NCBI RefSeq assembly: GCF_025370935.1
Contig: NC_133486.1
Coordinates: 5,213,635 to 5,277,634 of the forward strand
Source of the DNA: Choristoneura fumiferana
Lineage: Eukaryota; Arthropoda; Insecta; Lepidoptera; Tortricidae
DNA length: 64,000 nucleotides
Direction of reading: 5' to 3'
Shown here: one piece after another, positions 13,560 through 28,052 of the stretch
Position numbering within the stretch: position 1 is the first letter of the stretch
Layout of the letters: each line of letters starts with the position of its first letter
The notes under the pieces: generated by a model
Databases searched by the model: none
What the model was told of the DNA's origin: nothing
What the model saw: only the letters and a program-made list of their open reading frames with translations
Made by a program: the position numbers and the translations under genes

Positions 13560-13830
13560 TGACAGCGGCCATATTTCCCGGGGCTTAGGTACACGAGCCG
13601 GGTTGAATGACGGCCATTTATGAATTTACATAGCTTTGACATTAGCACAGAAATGAACTTGATAAACAACTACGTAAGAGGGTATTGTTTGTGCCTAATT
13701 CCCTGTGTAAACTTCCAGGGCCCGGCGCGCCCGGGATTCGTGGAAAGTTTTGTGAGAAAACACGAGGAAGCGACCCCGTGGGGAGGGTGGGAGGTTGAAG
13801 CTTGAATAAGCTACGCACCACGCGTCGCAC
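13560..13830. other. GC-rich patch, possible promoter or exon
   Basis: This patch contrasts with its surroundings: ggcccggcgcgcccggg at about 13720 and cgaccccgtggggaggg at about 13770. Overlapping 60-codon frames are open on both strands, which GC-rich DNA produces by chance. It could mark a regulatory region or untranslated exon. Confidence 0.25.
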
Positions 13831-14810
13831 TAATGTTAGAAAAGTTTATGTTTCATTGAAACAGGTTATTTTTATTCTGGAGTTATAACGCCCTCAAAAT
13901 CAAATGACGCGGCGTCACGTCAGAACAACGGTTAAAACATAACTTTGTACCTCAGTCCCTAGCGGCCATACTATGGTGGCCAACTGATTGAAAAGAAAAA
14001 TAAAGGGAAAAACTACCAGACTGAGTAATAAATAAATAACAAAGTTTTTAAAAGAAGACAAAGCAAAAGGCGTGAGGCGTAATTAAAGTTTCCCTACTAA
14101 CTGGCTCTCAAAGAACAAAGTGTAAAGATACAAGACAGTATATCAGAAGGGGAGAAGAGGAAACGTTATTGTAAAGGAAGGGGCGATATAAGGCGTTCAT
14201 GGCTCATAAATAAGAAAAATGATGTAACTATTTAAACTTTGCTAATATTTGCTGCGCTGAATATTCTATACTACTCTTACAAAAAACGCCCCATTCGAGT
14301 GTGAGACTTTACTAATGCACGAACTTTGGAAAAACAATTTCCATATTGAGTTATCTCACTCGTCTTTATGCCTAGACTTCCTTTGTTACCAAGTCTAGGG
14401 ACCCAACCGTGTACTTATGTGGTATTTACTAGGCAAGGGCTTACAATAATAACAAGAACAATACCTATGCGAACATGAATAATATCCACATCTAAATAAT
14501 CAACGGCTTTCATTGTTTCACAGACCGACCTCTGTACGCAAATAGCTTACGTTGAATTGAAGTCCTACTATCTCAATCATTAAGTCTATTCTGCTAAGGA
14601 ATGGAAATTATCTTTAATGAAAGGAAATAATAACGTATCGCTGTAATAAACGAGTAAACGGAAATGATGTTTAGCCTAGAATGGGCAACTGATGTGTACT
14701 GTACTGATACACGACGTGGATAATATGCAAAATGTAAAACTGGCTGCAATGCAATGCTTGACCATGATCAAGTTAAATTATTTAACTGTCGATGTAATGA
14801 TGATTTACCA

Positions 14811-14965
14811 GACGACCGGATGGCCAAGTGGTTAGAGAACCTGACTACGAAGCTTGAGGTCCCGGGTTCGATTCCCGGCCGGGGCAGATACCTATTTGTG
14901 TGAATAACACGAATGTTTGTTCTTGGGTCTTGGATGTTTAATATGTATTTAAGTATGTATTAATA
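14811..14965 (+). mobile_element. tRNA-derived SINE, copy 2 (best-preserved head)
   Basis: Box A is tggccaagtgg at 14821-14831. Box B is an intact GGTTCGATTCC at 14865-14875. The body matches copy 1 up to 'atgtatttaagtatgtatt'; the usual tail is missing, so this copy is 3'-truncated. The intact A and B boxes match an RNA polymerase III internal promoter. Confidence 0.8.
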
Positions 14966-16900
14966 AGAATGTAATAAGTAGAATGTTTTAAGTTTTAGCC
15001 TAAGCGAAACTCGGTCGCCCAGCTACTTATTTTAATGTAGCAAACAAGTTCTCTAAATTAATTTAAAAAATAATTATATATCATGACATTATGAGGTGTA
15101 ACTTTTTATTTATTGTTTGGCCTTTATAATTATTATTTCATATTGTTTTTAGTTGAAGTATCTTGTAGACTTTAGTTGACCTTGCAATTAGAAAAGATAG
15201 AACTGTTTAACAATAAAACAAAAAAAAACTAAAGAAATGGACTCATAAGTAAGTATAAACGCTCACTGCACTAACAGACTTTCAACTCTGTGCCGCGGCA
15301 CACGGTGTACCGCGATTGCCGCGAAGTGTATGCTTGTGTAAATTTATTTACGTTGCTTTTTTTGGTTTCGTATCTAAATGTGTCAACGAGACCCTATTAA
15401 TAAGCCTCCGCTGTCCGATATGTTATACATAATGGGTATCCTGTACGAAACCCTCTACAAGTGTACCGTTGTTAAAGCCAAAACTAAACCCATTTGGGTA
15501 AAAAATAAACTGTCCGTATTTACACTCCTTTGGAATTTGCCTTCGAATGAAGCATGACGTAACTTATCATACTTATCATTTCAAATTCCAAATGTACCTA
15601 ATGCAAATTGAATGAATGAAAAATGGTCAAAACCTAACCTAATAAAGCCTGAAACGGCACAATGCATGGTTTGGTAAAAATAGATAACGGTACGCGTCGA
15701 CTTCAATAAAAAAAACACAATGGCCTCTAAGGATGTGAAAAATACAACACTGCGATTGTTTATGAAACAAAACTCGTTGAATAAGTGTGAGAGACGCAAG
15801 AGCGGATTAGAGTCGGAACTTCGACTTGTACAAGTCGATTCACAAGAGCTGGTACTAATGAATTTAATGAATGATAATGTTTACGCTTGCATCACAAAAT
15901 GATTAAATACAGGTTCATTTAATAAGTATTATAAGAAATATTATGTATTATATTTATACAATATCAGGAGGCGCTTGTATAAGAAAGGCACGCACACAGT
16001 GACAAGTGACATTACTTTCGTTCAGTTCATTCGTGATAGCTCTTGTGAATCGACCTTATATATAAGACATGTTTAGAAGCCGTTAACTATTAGGTACTAT
16101 TTTTTTAGCAATATTATAATTTTATTCCTCGTTGATAGCATGGTAAATATTAAGATAGTAACACCAAAAAACCTTTTTTTTACATTTTAGCAGATATTTG
16201 TTCTCATTCGAAGATTTAATAAAGTGATAGCATTGAGATTTGTCAAGTCAGAATTCTTGTTGAAACACGCCCCGTTCTGTCAACAAGAACATTTACAATG
16301 GCTAGACCAGTTGGGAAACCGTTAAGAACGGTAATGTTCGTGAGAAGTTTCCCTAGGTTTACACAGAACCCTTTCGATTGTGGCGCAATGGGAAGGCGAA
16401 ACCGATTTGTCGTATTAACGTGACTATCGTGTTCATGTATGTAAGCAAGGAAAATATACAACTTGTCTATCCCCTCTGGACAAAGATTAACAGAACTATG
16501 GTATTTCTAACCTCTCTCTAACTTTTGAACCACACGTCTAAAAATATGAAACAAAATACGGAAGTTAAGCTTAATAAAAACTTCCTAGGAAAATTATTTT
16601 AAACTTAATCAGTTGAGCAGTTTTTAAGTTTCTATAAAAAATAGCTTCTAAACTAAGACTGTAATTCACCCGCCACTGCGTGCATTTTTTTTCTTAAAGA
16701 ACCTATACGATCACGCTAAAAGTATCTTCTTTCAAATAAAAAAAGCACTGATTTGAAAACGGTTCATATAATAAAGAATTACCTCTGAAAACCATCAACA
16801 TACATACTAGTTCTAGCCTGCAAGATAGTTACCCAATCTGCCGATAAATGGCGCTGTACCCACGACGTTCAAATTCTACTTCGCGCTGGTTAAGATTTTT
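14966..16900. other. No gene recognised
   Basis: Mostly AT-rich. Frames such as 15720-15902 (+) have no recognisable similarity. Confidence 0.45.
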
Positions 16901-16919
16901 CCTGAGTGAATGGGGTGGG

Positions 16920-17000
16920 GACTTGATGTTATTTCGTAATGGCTACGGAACCCTATTTTGGGCGTGTCCGACACGCTCTTGGCCGGTTTTGTTTTAAAAT
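16920..17000 (-). repeat. Dispersed '..ccggccaag..gggttccgtag' repeat end
   Basis: On the minus strand this reads aaaaccggccaagagcgtgt..gggttccgtagcc, a common lepidopteran repeat terminus. A diverged relative in plus orientation lies at 40050-40105. Only about 80 bp is recognisable. Confidence 0.5.
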
Positions 17001-20000
17001 CCATCTTGTCAAATAATTTACAATGTTCTGCTCGGGATTTCGGTCATTATCTAGAGTAGAGACACGTTCTACGGACGTTAAATACACTGTCAATCTTTTT
17101 AGTTTCATCAGAATATATTATTTTATGCAACGTATTGTTGGGTGTTATATTAATAAGACCACGTACTACATCATTTTGTTTTTTGCAAAGCGTCGAAAAG
17201 ACGTGCAAAAGGAGTCAACATGGTTACAAATAATCCTTCGTTGTTAGTTTTCCGTGTGATACGGAACTAGTCTGTCTTTTGGTCTACCCCGGTAACAGGC
17301 CGCGGGCACAACACGCTAAAAGCAAAGCTACACACTACTACTAAAACTAACTCGAGCCACACTACGACTCAGATATTACAATCACTACAAAGGTAATAAA
17401 AAAAACTATCAAAAGAAAGACAAAATCCATTCGATAGAACCCAGCTTATCGCAATCCGAAGGCATCCGGGACTGGTATTACTTCGGCAAATTCTATCAGC
17501 GCTGTGCGTAGGTATACAAGTTTTTATCCTCCGTTGAAAGCAGTAATTTCCCATCGGAAAATGTAAGAGAAAGGTAAACTTAAGTCAATTTCAGACAAAC
17601 CCTATTAGCGTCGGAGAAAAATCGCTTTCACGAAATCTAAGTAGGTATGATAAGGATGTTATTGTGCACTTTGTTAACAATTGAGTTGAACAATTAGTCC
17701 GGTGCGGTGATCAAGCCTGATGTTAAGAAGCGGATGGTGAGGTTTGACGAAAATTTACCTTTCATATAAATCCCAGATTGTTTCAATTTACTCGCTGAAC
17801 CGTCTTCATACCTGGAAAGAATAAAAATAGAAATTAATTTCTTAGCAAGGATAATCTTTTTCTTAGAAATTACTTCCAAAGTGTCTAGTTAGTTACATTA
17901 ATTTACTGTCAAGTCATTATCTGGAAGCTAAAGTTATCGGTATTTCTGCTTTTATGAAGAAGATCAATATGAAAACAGAAAATAATAAAAATGAAATCCA
18001 GCTAGCACACTGGCGCAACATGCATCAGTACAGGAAAAAAGCGAAACGAAAACAAAACAACAGTTAATGAACTCGAGCCCGAGAGGATTCCAATTAAGTG
18101 CTATTACGATTTATAATGCATTCGGTAGTCTGGCTTATGCGAAGCGTACACGCAGTCACGGTCACGGTTGATTTGAGGAACGTTACAATCGTTAGAACAC
18201 AATTTGGTACTATCATCTTCTACATCCCGGGTACCTACTATTTACTTGCGTCTGCGTACAGAGATGTGCGAGTCAAATGAAGCACATATTCGATTCGCAG
18301 TCTGTTCAAATGAATAAATTTGACACTCTTCGCTATTTCCCTGTCTGAATCAAATTAATTTAAAGCTGCCAATAATGTCTACACTTAATCTACGTGGTCA
18401 GATTAGTCTCGAATCATCTTAAAACAAACTAAACTTTCGTACCCTGATGGATCGATGTGGACGACACTGCTGAATTACATGGATTAGGTACTTAAAAGTT
18501 ACATACGCCAATATCTATCCATCTCGACACACTGCAGCACGTTATTAATTGTACTGGCATTAATTATATTATTATCCTCTTGAGCCCTCGTGTAGGTACT
18601 TTATAAAGTACCAATTGTTTATTGGTCTTAAGCACTAAGTTCGTTCAAAACAGTCAGGACTCAGGAGGTTACGTAAATGTATAACTTGCAAGTAGGTAAG
18701 TAAAACAGCAAAGATGAATATATTCGAATACTTAAATAATATTGAAAGACAATATGTTTACAAACATGTCACACATCATTAAGAGTATCCGATATCCTTC
18801 ACGCTATCCGATCACCTTGTAATCATACTTAACATAACATATTACGTTATGTGACTATAAAAGAGTTTAACAAAAGACAGTCGATTTTCACAATTAAAAT
18901 AACAACAAGGTGATACAACAAAGAAATCATGTAAAGAATCGAAACCCATAATTATATAAAAATTACCCACCAACAACACTTTCTAAACGGATTAAGTTAG
19001 AGTTAATTAAAAATGATATTTTCAGACATCGCTAGAAGATTAAAGTCCAAAACTATATTATCGGTGCAAGCAACATTGTAAATGCTGGGCAATGTCCAAT
19101 TCATTTCATGCACCAACATAGTATAATACCACACGCGCACATATTTAACATTATAACACCACAATGACACTAACAATAATTGGAATATATTTGTTATAAT
19201 TATATAAGTGTCGCCTGCAGCGATCTACGTAATCGTTTTTTTTTTTTTTAAAATAATCTACCGATATATATATATTGCGTAATCATCTTCATTGGTAGGC
19301 GGCTTGGTCCGGCTCACGTCTCCTGAATCATTACCTACACCTATCTATAAACTAAATGAATTTTATAGAGGCGTTACTTTTAATTAGTAAGTATGTATGT
19401 AAACTCTATATTGTACAAAATAGGTAACAAACACAATTGACAAACATTGATTGATTGATTAGTTATTTTTTTTTAAATTAAAAACTTACCGTTGACGCAG
19501 TGTACAAAGGCCTTTACAATTATGTTAATTCCCTCGCAGTCCCTATACAATATTAGGTACTGCCATGATCAAGTTACGTACAAAACAGTCAGTTTAATCA
19601 ACGCGTTCGTGTTACATTATCAAGCGTAATTAATTCATTATCGGCAAGCGACTGTATAATCCTGGGAAAGGATTAATGGTGGATACCCTGACACCTGGAC
19701 CGATAGGTGATTAATGATTATCTAGGTTTAATCGGGGGTGGGGGACTAGGTGATAGGTTCGCAATAATAATCATTGAGCTGCGTAAAAGCAACATGAAAG
19801 ACCAATGTCATTCAATATTTTATTTTTCGTTACTATTTTATATGGCGATTTTGGTTTCTTTAAGAACTATAATAAGGTGGAGTAATTTTACAATGAGCCG
19901 TGTGACTAAATTAAACCTTCATCAAAAACAACATTATTTTTGTCATGACTACATTAAATGCTAAAATTTCGAGTATCATAGGCAGTGATCGGCACAAATA

Positions 20001-20440
20001 ATTTACAGTTGCGTGCATCAATCTATCCACTTGCCCTAGACAGCAGAAAGTTTTTTACAACGTCGTTCGATTCGCTTTACACATCTAGACTTTTTAGGAC
20101 ATAAACATAATTATGCACTTGTGTCATTACAGTATAGATGTTACATTGTCGTATAGCGGGCTTTGCTCGGCTGATTTTATTGCATTTCAGGATTTTAATG
20201 AAGTAAAGAAGTCAACAATTAAAAGGCCATAAAATCATAATTAGAAAGTTAGTATCGACAAAAACAGTGTTCCTTTTACGTGTGGTAGACGCGTCAGTCG
20301 TTACTGAGAAACGACGTGTGGGGGATATAAAAAACGATGATAATTATCTTTCTTTCTTTAAAAAGAAAGACCGTATACCGTAGGCGCAGGCTAGCAACCT
20401 GTCACTATTGTACCATTTTTGTCAAAATTAAAACCTAAAA
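17001..20440. other. No gene recognised
   Basis: AT-rich noncoding-looking sequence with a poly(T) run near 19228 and short (TA)n runs near 19263. No supported gene. Confidence 0.5.
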
Positions 20441-20449
20441 TTGCTAAAA

Positions 20450-20530
20450 GTGGCTCCGAAGCGGTAACGTTTCGTGTGCTCTGCCTACCCCATTTGGGAA
20501 TACAGGCGTGATGTTTGCGTGTGTAAAAAG
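20450..20530 (+). mobile_element. Retroelement-type 3' tail
   Basis: 'ctccgaagcggtaacgtttc' followed by 'gctctgcctacccca..gggaatacaggcgtgat' is a recurrent lepidopteran retroelement tail, from memory of the family. Only the end is present, and the frame on the opposite strand is incidental. Confidence 0.4.
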
Positions 20531-20774
20531 AAAGACAAGATTCGCATAAACAATACCCATCCCATCATCACGTTTCAAGTAATGAAGATCATTGACAGCA
20601 GGTAACAATTCAGTTGGAAGATTAGAATAGAAACGACATCTAGGTACATAAGCTACGTACATAACATACACACGATGCAAGTTAAAAATACTGTCAGTAA
20701 ATCGACCACACACGTGGACACTGCGATACAGCTGTCATATCGTGCTTTCGATACTTCAAACAAGCGCGCACGAA

Positions 20775-21337
20775 TAAAAAAAGCCGGGCAAGTGCGAGTT
20801 GGACTCGCGCACCGAGGGTTCCGTACACATTTATAGGTATGTAAGTAAACGGGAATCGTGTCTTGAATATATTTCTCGCTTTTTTCGAGTGATTTAATAC
20901 ATCCAGTGTATGCAGAGCCCTACTCTTAAGCAAAATGTACGCAGTGTGGGGTCAGGTTATATTGGTATTTCAGACAGACACAAAAAATCAAGTTTTTTTA
21001 GACTTTTCTAGTTGGTTGTGTTATAATAGCTAACTTCCTACCAAATTTCTAGATTCTGAGTTCACGGGAAGTACCCTGTAGGTTTTGATTCCCTTGCGAG
21101 TTTCGAAAATATGCGGAAATTTGCAGCATAAACGGCTGCATCTTTTGATTGCGTTGGCTTAGAAGTTTGATTTTTTCACAGCGCCAAGGGTCAGTAGACC
21201 TCAATATTTGATATAAATTTCAGCTTGATACCTCCACGCGTTCCCGAGAAAAAGGGTCTTGACAGACAGACAGACGGACAAAAAGTGATCCTATAAGGGA
21301 ACCGTTTTTTCCTTTCGAGGTACGAAACCCTAAAAAG
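20775..21337 (+). repeat. Full-length dispersed repeat (~560 bp)
   Basis: It starts aaaaaagccgggcaagtgcg..ggactcgcgcaccgagggtt and ends ttcctttcgaggtacgaaaccctaaaaa, with cagacagacagacggac before the end. A 5' portion recurs at 43858-44070, sharing 'cagtgt..tacgcagtgtggg'. No long frame is present. This is an abundant lepidopteran repeat that I cannot assign to a superfamily. Confidence 0.65.
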
Positions 21338-22973
21338 CATTATTTACAAAGTCAAATTACGCTGTGGAAAAAACAACTTGCTCAAACGGTAATGACTCCT
21401 TTCGTGATGACTAAATTTTGTTACAAAAAAGGTAAGTACCTACTTGCGATAGGTAAAGTTGGCACGACGCCTACACCGAGGAGTGCCAAATGAAGGATAC
21501 GCATAGTAGTGATACATTAACGTAGCCGTGACACTAAAAACTAATGCAAAACATAATAACGAATTGCATTTACGAAAAAAGTACCTACTACATTCGTTAA
21601 CTGGTGTCCAATCATGGGGTCAATCAAACATGCAATCAATGTCAATTAATAAACAAAAGGAAAATCACAGATTGACTGCATTCTAACTGTATCGCCACTG
21701 CAAATGCCGACTGCTCATACATTTCAATGATGTAGCGTGCAGTTTGTGTTCAGATTTTACCGACTGCAATAGAAAACATGCCAGACCGTCTGAAAGGGCT
21801 CTATATTTTACTCCTGATTTCGAAAGGTAGAATAGCCTTGCAAAACTAGAGCTATTCCCGGGTAAGAGTACCTAAATCTAAATACATAGTTGGTTTTTGA
21901 GCTGACCTGTGCACGCTGTGTCCTGAATTCGCCTGCATAAGTTATTCAAAGTACGCCCAGTGGATGTCCGTGGAGCTTAGTGACCTTAGTATCCATAATA
22001 CAAAACCGTGGCATTTGTGAAACACTGCGACATTTGTCGAGTACATAGCACTTTCTTAAATAAAGTAACCGGCGCGAGCCGCCCGAAATTTTCTCGTTTA
22101 TTTTAGGTTCGGTCTGACGCAGTTGACGCATTGTTAAACCGACAGCCCTTGGGCCGACTTTGAAACAACTGCGTCACCGCTCTTGCCTACAGCTAGTATT
22201 TTGCAGCCAGTAATGTGTACTATACCTAAACTAAGTTGAGTTGTTATTTGAAAAAATAAATTTACAACTCATTTTCACCGCTCGGCGTGCTTATAAAGTC
22301 TAGTTGTATAGTAGTATCACAGAATATATAATAGTACTCACGTGGTAGTATCCAAGAACCAAGAGAAGGAAAGTATTATCTAAGTAACTAACACGTGTAT
22401 TTTTTTTATCTGGAGCGTTAGTTTAATTTTCCAACTATCCTCTATCTGTACACTCAAATTCTGCGTGGTCTCTTATCAACCAAATCAATAATCCTAACAC
22501 CTTCACTGCTCCGATGGAAATTATGAAGGTAATCCTATGACGTGCTTATTTCCATTTAAAATTGCGTAGGTGCGCGTAGCGACCAGCGTAGAAGGGTAGC
22601 ACCTATGACGAACGTGTCCTGTCATGTGGAACCTTGAACTTATCATATCAGTAGTATCACGTTCATTAGAACGGGTGCCCAAGGCCGTTCCACCACGAAC
22701 AACAGACGCCTATCGATCAAATCGGCCACGTGGATCGTTTACGCAAAGGCAATTCGCACGACTGACAATATACGCAATACGTAAAGTCTAGCGGAAAAAT
22801 ACGTATATTCGACCACTCAAAACATTTGCTACCACGGCCTTATTACGTGGGAATAAGATTCTGTGGGTTCATATTTTTCAAGCGTTAGACAAAGTTATAT
22901 TTTTACACTCGACAATACACTCCTGTCGTCGAGGCTGTCGAGTCCTTAAATTTATATTAAACATGAATACGCC
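21338..22973. other. No gene recognised
   Basis: Mixed composition. Slightly GC-richer around 22070-22190 and 22680-22750. No supportable gene. Confidence 0.45.
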
Positions 22974-23181
22974 CTTATTAATATTATAAATGCGAAAGTA
23001 ACTGTCTATCTATCTGTCTCTCTTCATGCTTGATTTACTAAACCGATTTACGAAATACGTTATATAGAGATAGTTTGAGACCCTGGGAAAGATAAGATAG
23101 TTTTATCCCGGAAAATTGCATAGTTCCCGCGTGCTAAAAGTAAACAAATTCTTCGTCGACGGAGTTAAGGGCAAAAGCTAA
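22974..23181 (+). mobile_element. Non-autonomous Helitron-like copy
   Basis: The 5' part is ttaatattataaatgcgaaagt. The 3' part is gacggagttaagggcaaaagCTAA, where the terminal CTAG has become CTAA and the hairpin is eroded. The middle contains the family phrase 'tatcccggaaaattgcatagttcccgc'. Confidence 0.6.
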
Positions 23182-24543
23182 TATTAGATACATTTACTTA
23201 TTTGTTTTAGACAGAAAAAGATAAATCAGCAACTACATTATTTAGAACACGACGTTAAAAGCCAGGTTCAAAAGTGTTTATACGTTAGATGCCTACTTTT
23301 CTGTATTATTTCGTTTCACCAAAGCAATGTTTTTCTAACCGGCGAAATTCAACTTCTATTATGTTATTTTTAAATATCTTAATATGCACTGATAGTTAAC
23401 TTAACTCTTAAGAAAAAGCTTTTTAAAATTAAAAATTAAATAAGGCCAAGGCCTTAATATCGTTATATTTCATCCAAATTTGTGCCTCTCAAAGCCGTGA
23501 GTAATTTCGCCAGAGAGCCGGTCGTACATTGAAGGTTGTTTTGACTTGACCAAATATAAAGCCGTCGCAAATTACCTCGTAAATTGTCCGACCGCCGTTC
23601 TGAAGCTAAAATTACACGAAACAGACGGAACGATAACTAATCATATCGAGTTATTTTAGATGGGGCCATTTAATAATGAATAACGGTAAGAGAAGTAAAA
23701 ATATGTTTCGTAATAAGGGTGGCATTTCTATCAAAAGGTCGCTTTACATGATGGACCAACGTCCTCTTAACCGAGGGATGCTATTATAAGTTAAAGTGAG
23801 GTGCATAAACATGGTGCCCACTTTAACGTATAACCGCGTCTTTATGTTGGCTGATCTTGGCAAAACATGTAGTGTGAGTTGCGCCTCATACACACACACT
23901 CCCAACATATATAAGTTAGACCTAAGGCTTTAGAATAGAGACAGTATTTACACATCCTTCGTGAGTTTCACTTGTCCCCTCGTATCGCCTCCTTACAAAG
24001 TAGAGCGGGCTAAAGTAAAGGCGTTCGAGCTTTATGTAAGATGAAAATGTATGTTTTCACATCAGCGCAGTAAGCATGGTAGGTCTACAAAGAAACTATG
24101 CACTCTTAGACAACCATTCCATTAGTAGATCAATTAGCATTTAACGTAGTAAATCATCATTAATGACAATACATACAATTACGGAGCATAATTATCTTAT
24201 CTTGTTCGTGTGAAACAATGATGAAAAACAATCAGTGTACTGTTACGAGTTACAATTAAGATGATAAAATGTAATCTTGTTAGAGTGAGCTAGATAATTG
24301 TAGGTAAACTATCCAAACTAAGAAAATGATTCGGTACCTAAACATTCGTAAGTATGTAATATGTACATACCTATTACCACTTAAAACACATCGCTAAAAA
24401 GCTCTTCTTTTATTTCTCTAAAGGTATCTATCATCTGTCCATTGAAGCACGGCAATACGAGAAACGATCGATCGTATTACACAACGTAAGATTTATTTAT
24501 AAATAATTTATGAATACCAATAATATAGCTCAAACATGTATTT
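23182..24543. other. No gene recognised
   Basis: AT-rich with no coding pattern that stands out. Confidence 0.5.
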
Positions 24544-25093
24544 CTCCACTAATTGTAAAATTTGAACAGTCCCCTGCCAACTTTCTCTTCAGATTATGAT
24601 GAATTAAGTAAAAATGGTTTTGCACCAAAACTACAGTGTTGTGTAGACCTATATAAATATATGCGCAAATGTCAATCTTATCGATTGTTTTATATTAATC
24701 ATAATCAGGCAATAGGGTACCGTTTTTGTACTCTTGGGACAATGTTTGATAAAAAATGTTAATAAAATGACATGCATATTAATTGAAATAATACTTTATT
24801 ATCATCAATGGCGTAATCATCTTTTTAAGTTCAATAAATAAATCTTGCTAAATTATAATACATGGCTAATATTATCTGATACTTATCAAATTCTGGGTTG
24901 GGGACATGTCAGGGGACTGTTTTATGGGGTGTTTGAAAAATTTTAATTAAATAGGTAGTTTAATTTTTGGTATAATACTAGAAAAGTTTAAAAATATGGT
25001 TGTTTTTAAACACAGAAACATTTTTCTTTGACATTTATCTCAACACGTTTTTCCAAAAAAAAACCAAGGACAACGATTTTCCAATTAGTGGAG
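24544..25093. mobile_element. 550-bp element with terminal and internal inverted repeats
   Basis: The left end CTCCACTAATTG and the right end CAATTAGTGGAG are inverse. An internal pair, aacagtcccctg near 24567 and caggggactgtt near 24911, is also inverted. The interior is AT-rich. The 66-codon frame at 24562-24762 has no recognisable domain. No clear target duplication was found. Confidence 0.5.
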
Positions 25094-27655
25094 TCCCAGT
25101 TAGGTTAGGCGTCCGTATTCCTTAACAAGTTATCAAAGCTCAATTCGTTATCGTCCAAAGAACATGTCAGCGGGTTACAATCCAGATGTTTTTGTCACCC
25201 GTAAGCGAAGATAGATAGAGCCCAATTTACTCAAATAAGCGAATACCCCCCAAAATATTGGCAAGATAGTGAATTGTTCAAAGGAATTCGAAGCTTAAGG
25301 ATCGGCGGCCTTTGCCCAGCTGTAGACAGTTCCTAAAATAGGCCATAGAAAAAAGTTTTTTACCAACAAAATCGCACCAATAACCATGACACGTTGATTT
25401 AATTTCGAAAACAAATGAAATTACTTCCAAGGTAATCGAATTACTCACCATCACGGCTCCGAGTAGGCATTAAGGTAATACAATTAGAGAGTAATTACTA
25501 TTACCATGTTGCCGACAAAGCGTTATGCTGTGAAATTACTAAATTACGAGTGAAAATTGAAAGTCTAAGGCGCGTTTTAGAAATTCACTAAGTTACATAC
25601 ATAAGTCAGTATTTATAATTCGGTTGAAATTGTCTAATTGGTTTTCACTTACAGATCAATGTAGTGTGTCGTTGCGAATAACAACGCCAACGACAACGAA
25701 GTTCCATAACTCCCAAAACGGACTGCAAAGTCTACCCCATGAGCTTCAAATAGACGAGTTTTTAATAGTATCAGCGGCTGCCTTATTTATTTGTAATAAA
25801 CACGAATATCATGTTTCTGGTACATCACAAAACGTTGAATCAGTGCTACCAACGCACCGGCGCCGAATGACACGCCCGACCTATCGAAAATAGAACGGGA
25901 AGCCAAATAAGAGACTAAAACCGGCCACTAGAATGCAGACTATCGTTCTAATACATATTTGTTACATGTAATCGATTCAGGTGGAATCGTTTTTTTTCTT
26001 TTCAACTAATTTGATTACTCGCCGAGAGTCGATTTTTTTTAAATATACGTATAGATAACATTAATTATCTAGAATGGGTAGTTTCTACTGTACCTCTCCG
26101 TGAATATATATTTATTCGGAATCACTGATGCATCAACAATAGATGAATACGTTACAACCATTCAAGACTAGCATTAAATTAACTAATAGCACACGAGGCA
26201 AATTTCACTTGCACAAAAATTCGTTAAATTTTTAATCAATTATCTCTCCTTATAACTGAGGAGCCTAGACTTTCTTGAGAAAATAGTTTCGCGGTTTCAC
26301 TTTGCCTTCCACACCGTAAGGCTGGAGTCCGGAGTTCGTAGTTGGCAACAGAGATCGCTGCTGCCCACTCCCACAATGTAATAACCCAAAAACTTCAATA
26401 AATACAAGATCAAAATAAAAAGGCGACCCACCCACTTACGAGATGTACAAGAAAATAAAAAACCTACACAAAAAACAGGTAAGGTATGCATCTCCTTTAC
26501 ACAGGACTTGTTCAAAATGGGCATAAAATGGGGTTAGGTAGCACTTCCACAGTATCAAAGTGAGTGGCAAGGCAACTTTGTTTTCTACATATTAGAAAAT
26601 CCTTGGAAGCGCGCCCATTTTCCTTTTTAGCTTATAATAAATGCAGTCACGTTGCAGGCGACGTTGATATACGACATTGTAACAATTCTGTTAAACGATT
26701 ATTATTCACAGATAAACGTGTTTGCTGATGCGCCTGTATTTATCAAACTACATTGCAGAATACGCGCTATAAAGAATACGTCGTATGTCCTTATATGACG
26801 TTCTCGTCTTTTCAGCACAATGCGATGTAAGTAAATGGGTTTCATAGAAAAACTATAATATAACGCTCTCGTCAACTGTTATCTGTTTTTCACTTCTTCT
26901 GTCCCTGTCGCCATTTGACACATTTCGTAAAACTTTGGAATTTTCACGAATATAATCAATGGTATATAAATCATGGTCATGTCATACTCATTTCAATCAG
27001 CAGGTTGGCATGCTGCCGCCAGTAGTGAGCTCAAAGGCCGACGAATACTATAGTTACGGTCACAGACAGTTACGACTTACACATTATAGTTCCGATGACT
27101 GATTGATAGTTGATAAGACACTTCAGAAGAACGAAAACCTTCTATTAAATAAGAATTTTTCTTTTATTTATGCTGTGTCAGTGAAATAATCAGGTGCAGT
27201 TGTAAAATAGCAAAAAAATCTTATAACTAAACACAGACCGGATTACGCACTACACCTGTCTCTACATATGATCTAGTTGAATAAACTACTCAGAACCTTA
27301 CTATAAAAGGGCTTGTCAACAACATGCCTAGATGTCCACGGTATTATTTCATATGCTAGTGGTACCTATACATGAAGCTAAACGGCGGTCAAACATAAAT
27401 TTAAAGTTTTTTTAACATACATACTTAAACTCAGTTAATTATTAGGTACCTGATTTTTTTTAATCGGCCGCCAAAAGCTTCGTTGAATAAATTCTAAGCA
27501 AGCAACTTAAGTTTATTCCGGCAGTGTTAGTGAAAATACTTAGCCAATTTACTAAGTAATTCGATTTAACGCGTCACAATCTTCAAACGTTGTACGCATG
27601 TGCGTGTTGGTCAGGCCATGTCAATAATTGACCAGCTTAGAAAGATCTACAGATG
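25094..27655. other. No gene recognised
   Basis: AT-rich. The frame at 25624-25893 (+) lacks any familiar feature. Confidence 0.5.
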
Positions 27656-27663
27656 CAACGTTC

Positions 27664-27702
27664 TCCCCCTCTACTTGTTTAAAAAATAACAAGTAAGGGG
27701 GG
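27664..27702. repeat. Compact hairpin
   Basis: Arms of about 15 bases (cccctctacttgtt / aacaagtaagggg) flank an 8-base AT loop. Pairing is complete if G-U pairs are allowed. The role is unknown, and the flanking sequence gives no sign of a longer precursor stem. Confidence 0.45.
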
Positions 27703-28052
27703 TGTAGGAGTTCTCGTTACAACGGTACTGATCAACCTCGGCTAACCGGTTCTTCGGTCCAGCCAAGCAAGGTTAAGATACAATTTAACAGAAACAATGT
27801 AGGATTAAAAGTTTTGGACACAGAGAAAGCAACTTTGAAGAGACTGGGGTCGAGTATGTCGAAGTACTAGTAGTTACATGGATTGAATGTTTAATGTCGT
27901 ACAGCGGACACAATGTTGTTTAATGGTTATCGAGGCACGGTAAGATTGTGTACCAAGTAGTTACAGAGGATAAGACTTTCGACTGCAATGGTAAAAGTAA
28001 CAGATAAAGTTAAAAAGTTAACATTGTTTGTTGTGTTGTTATTAGTTAACAT

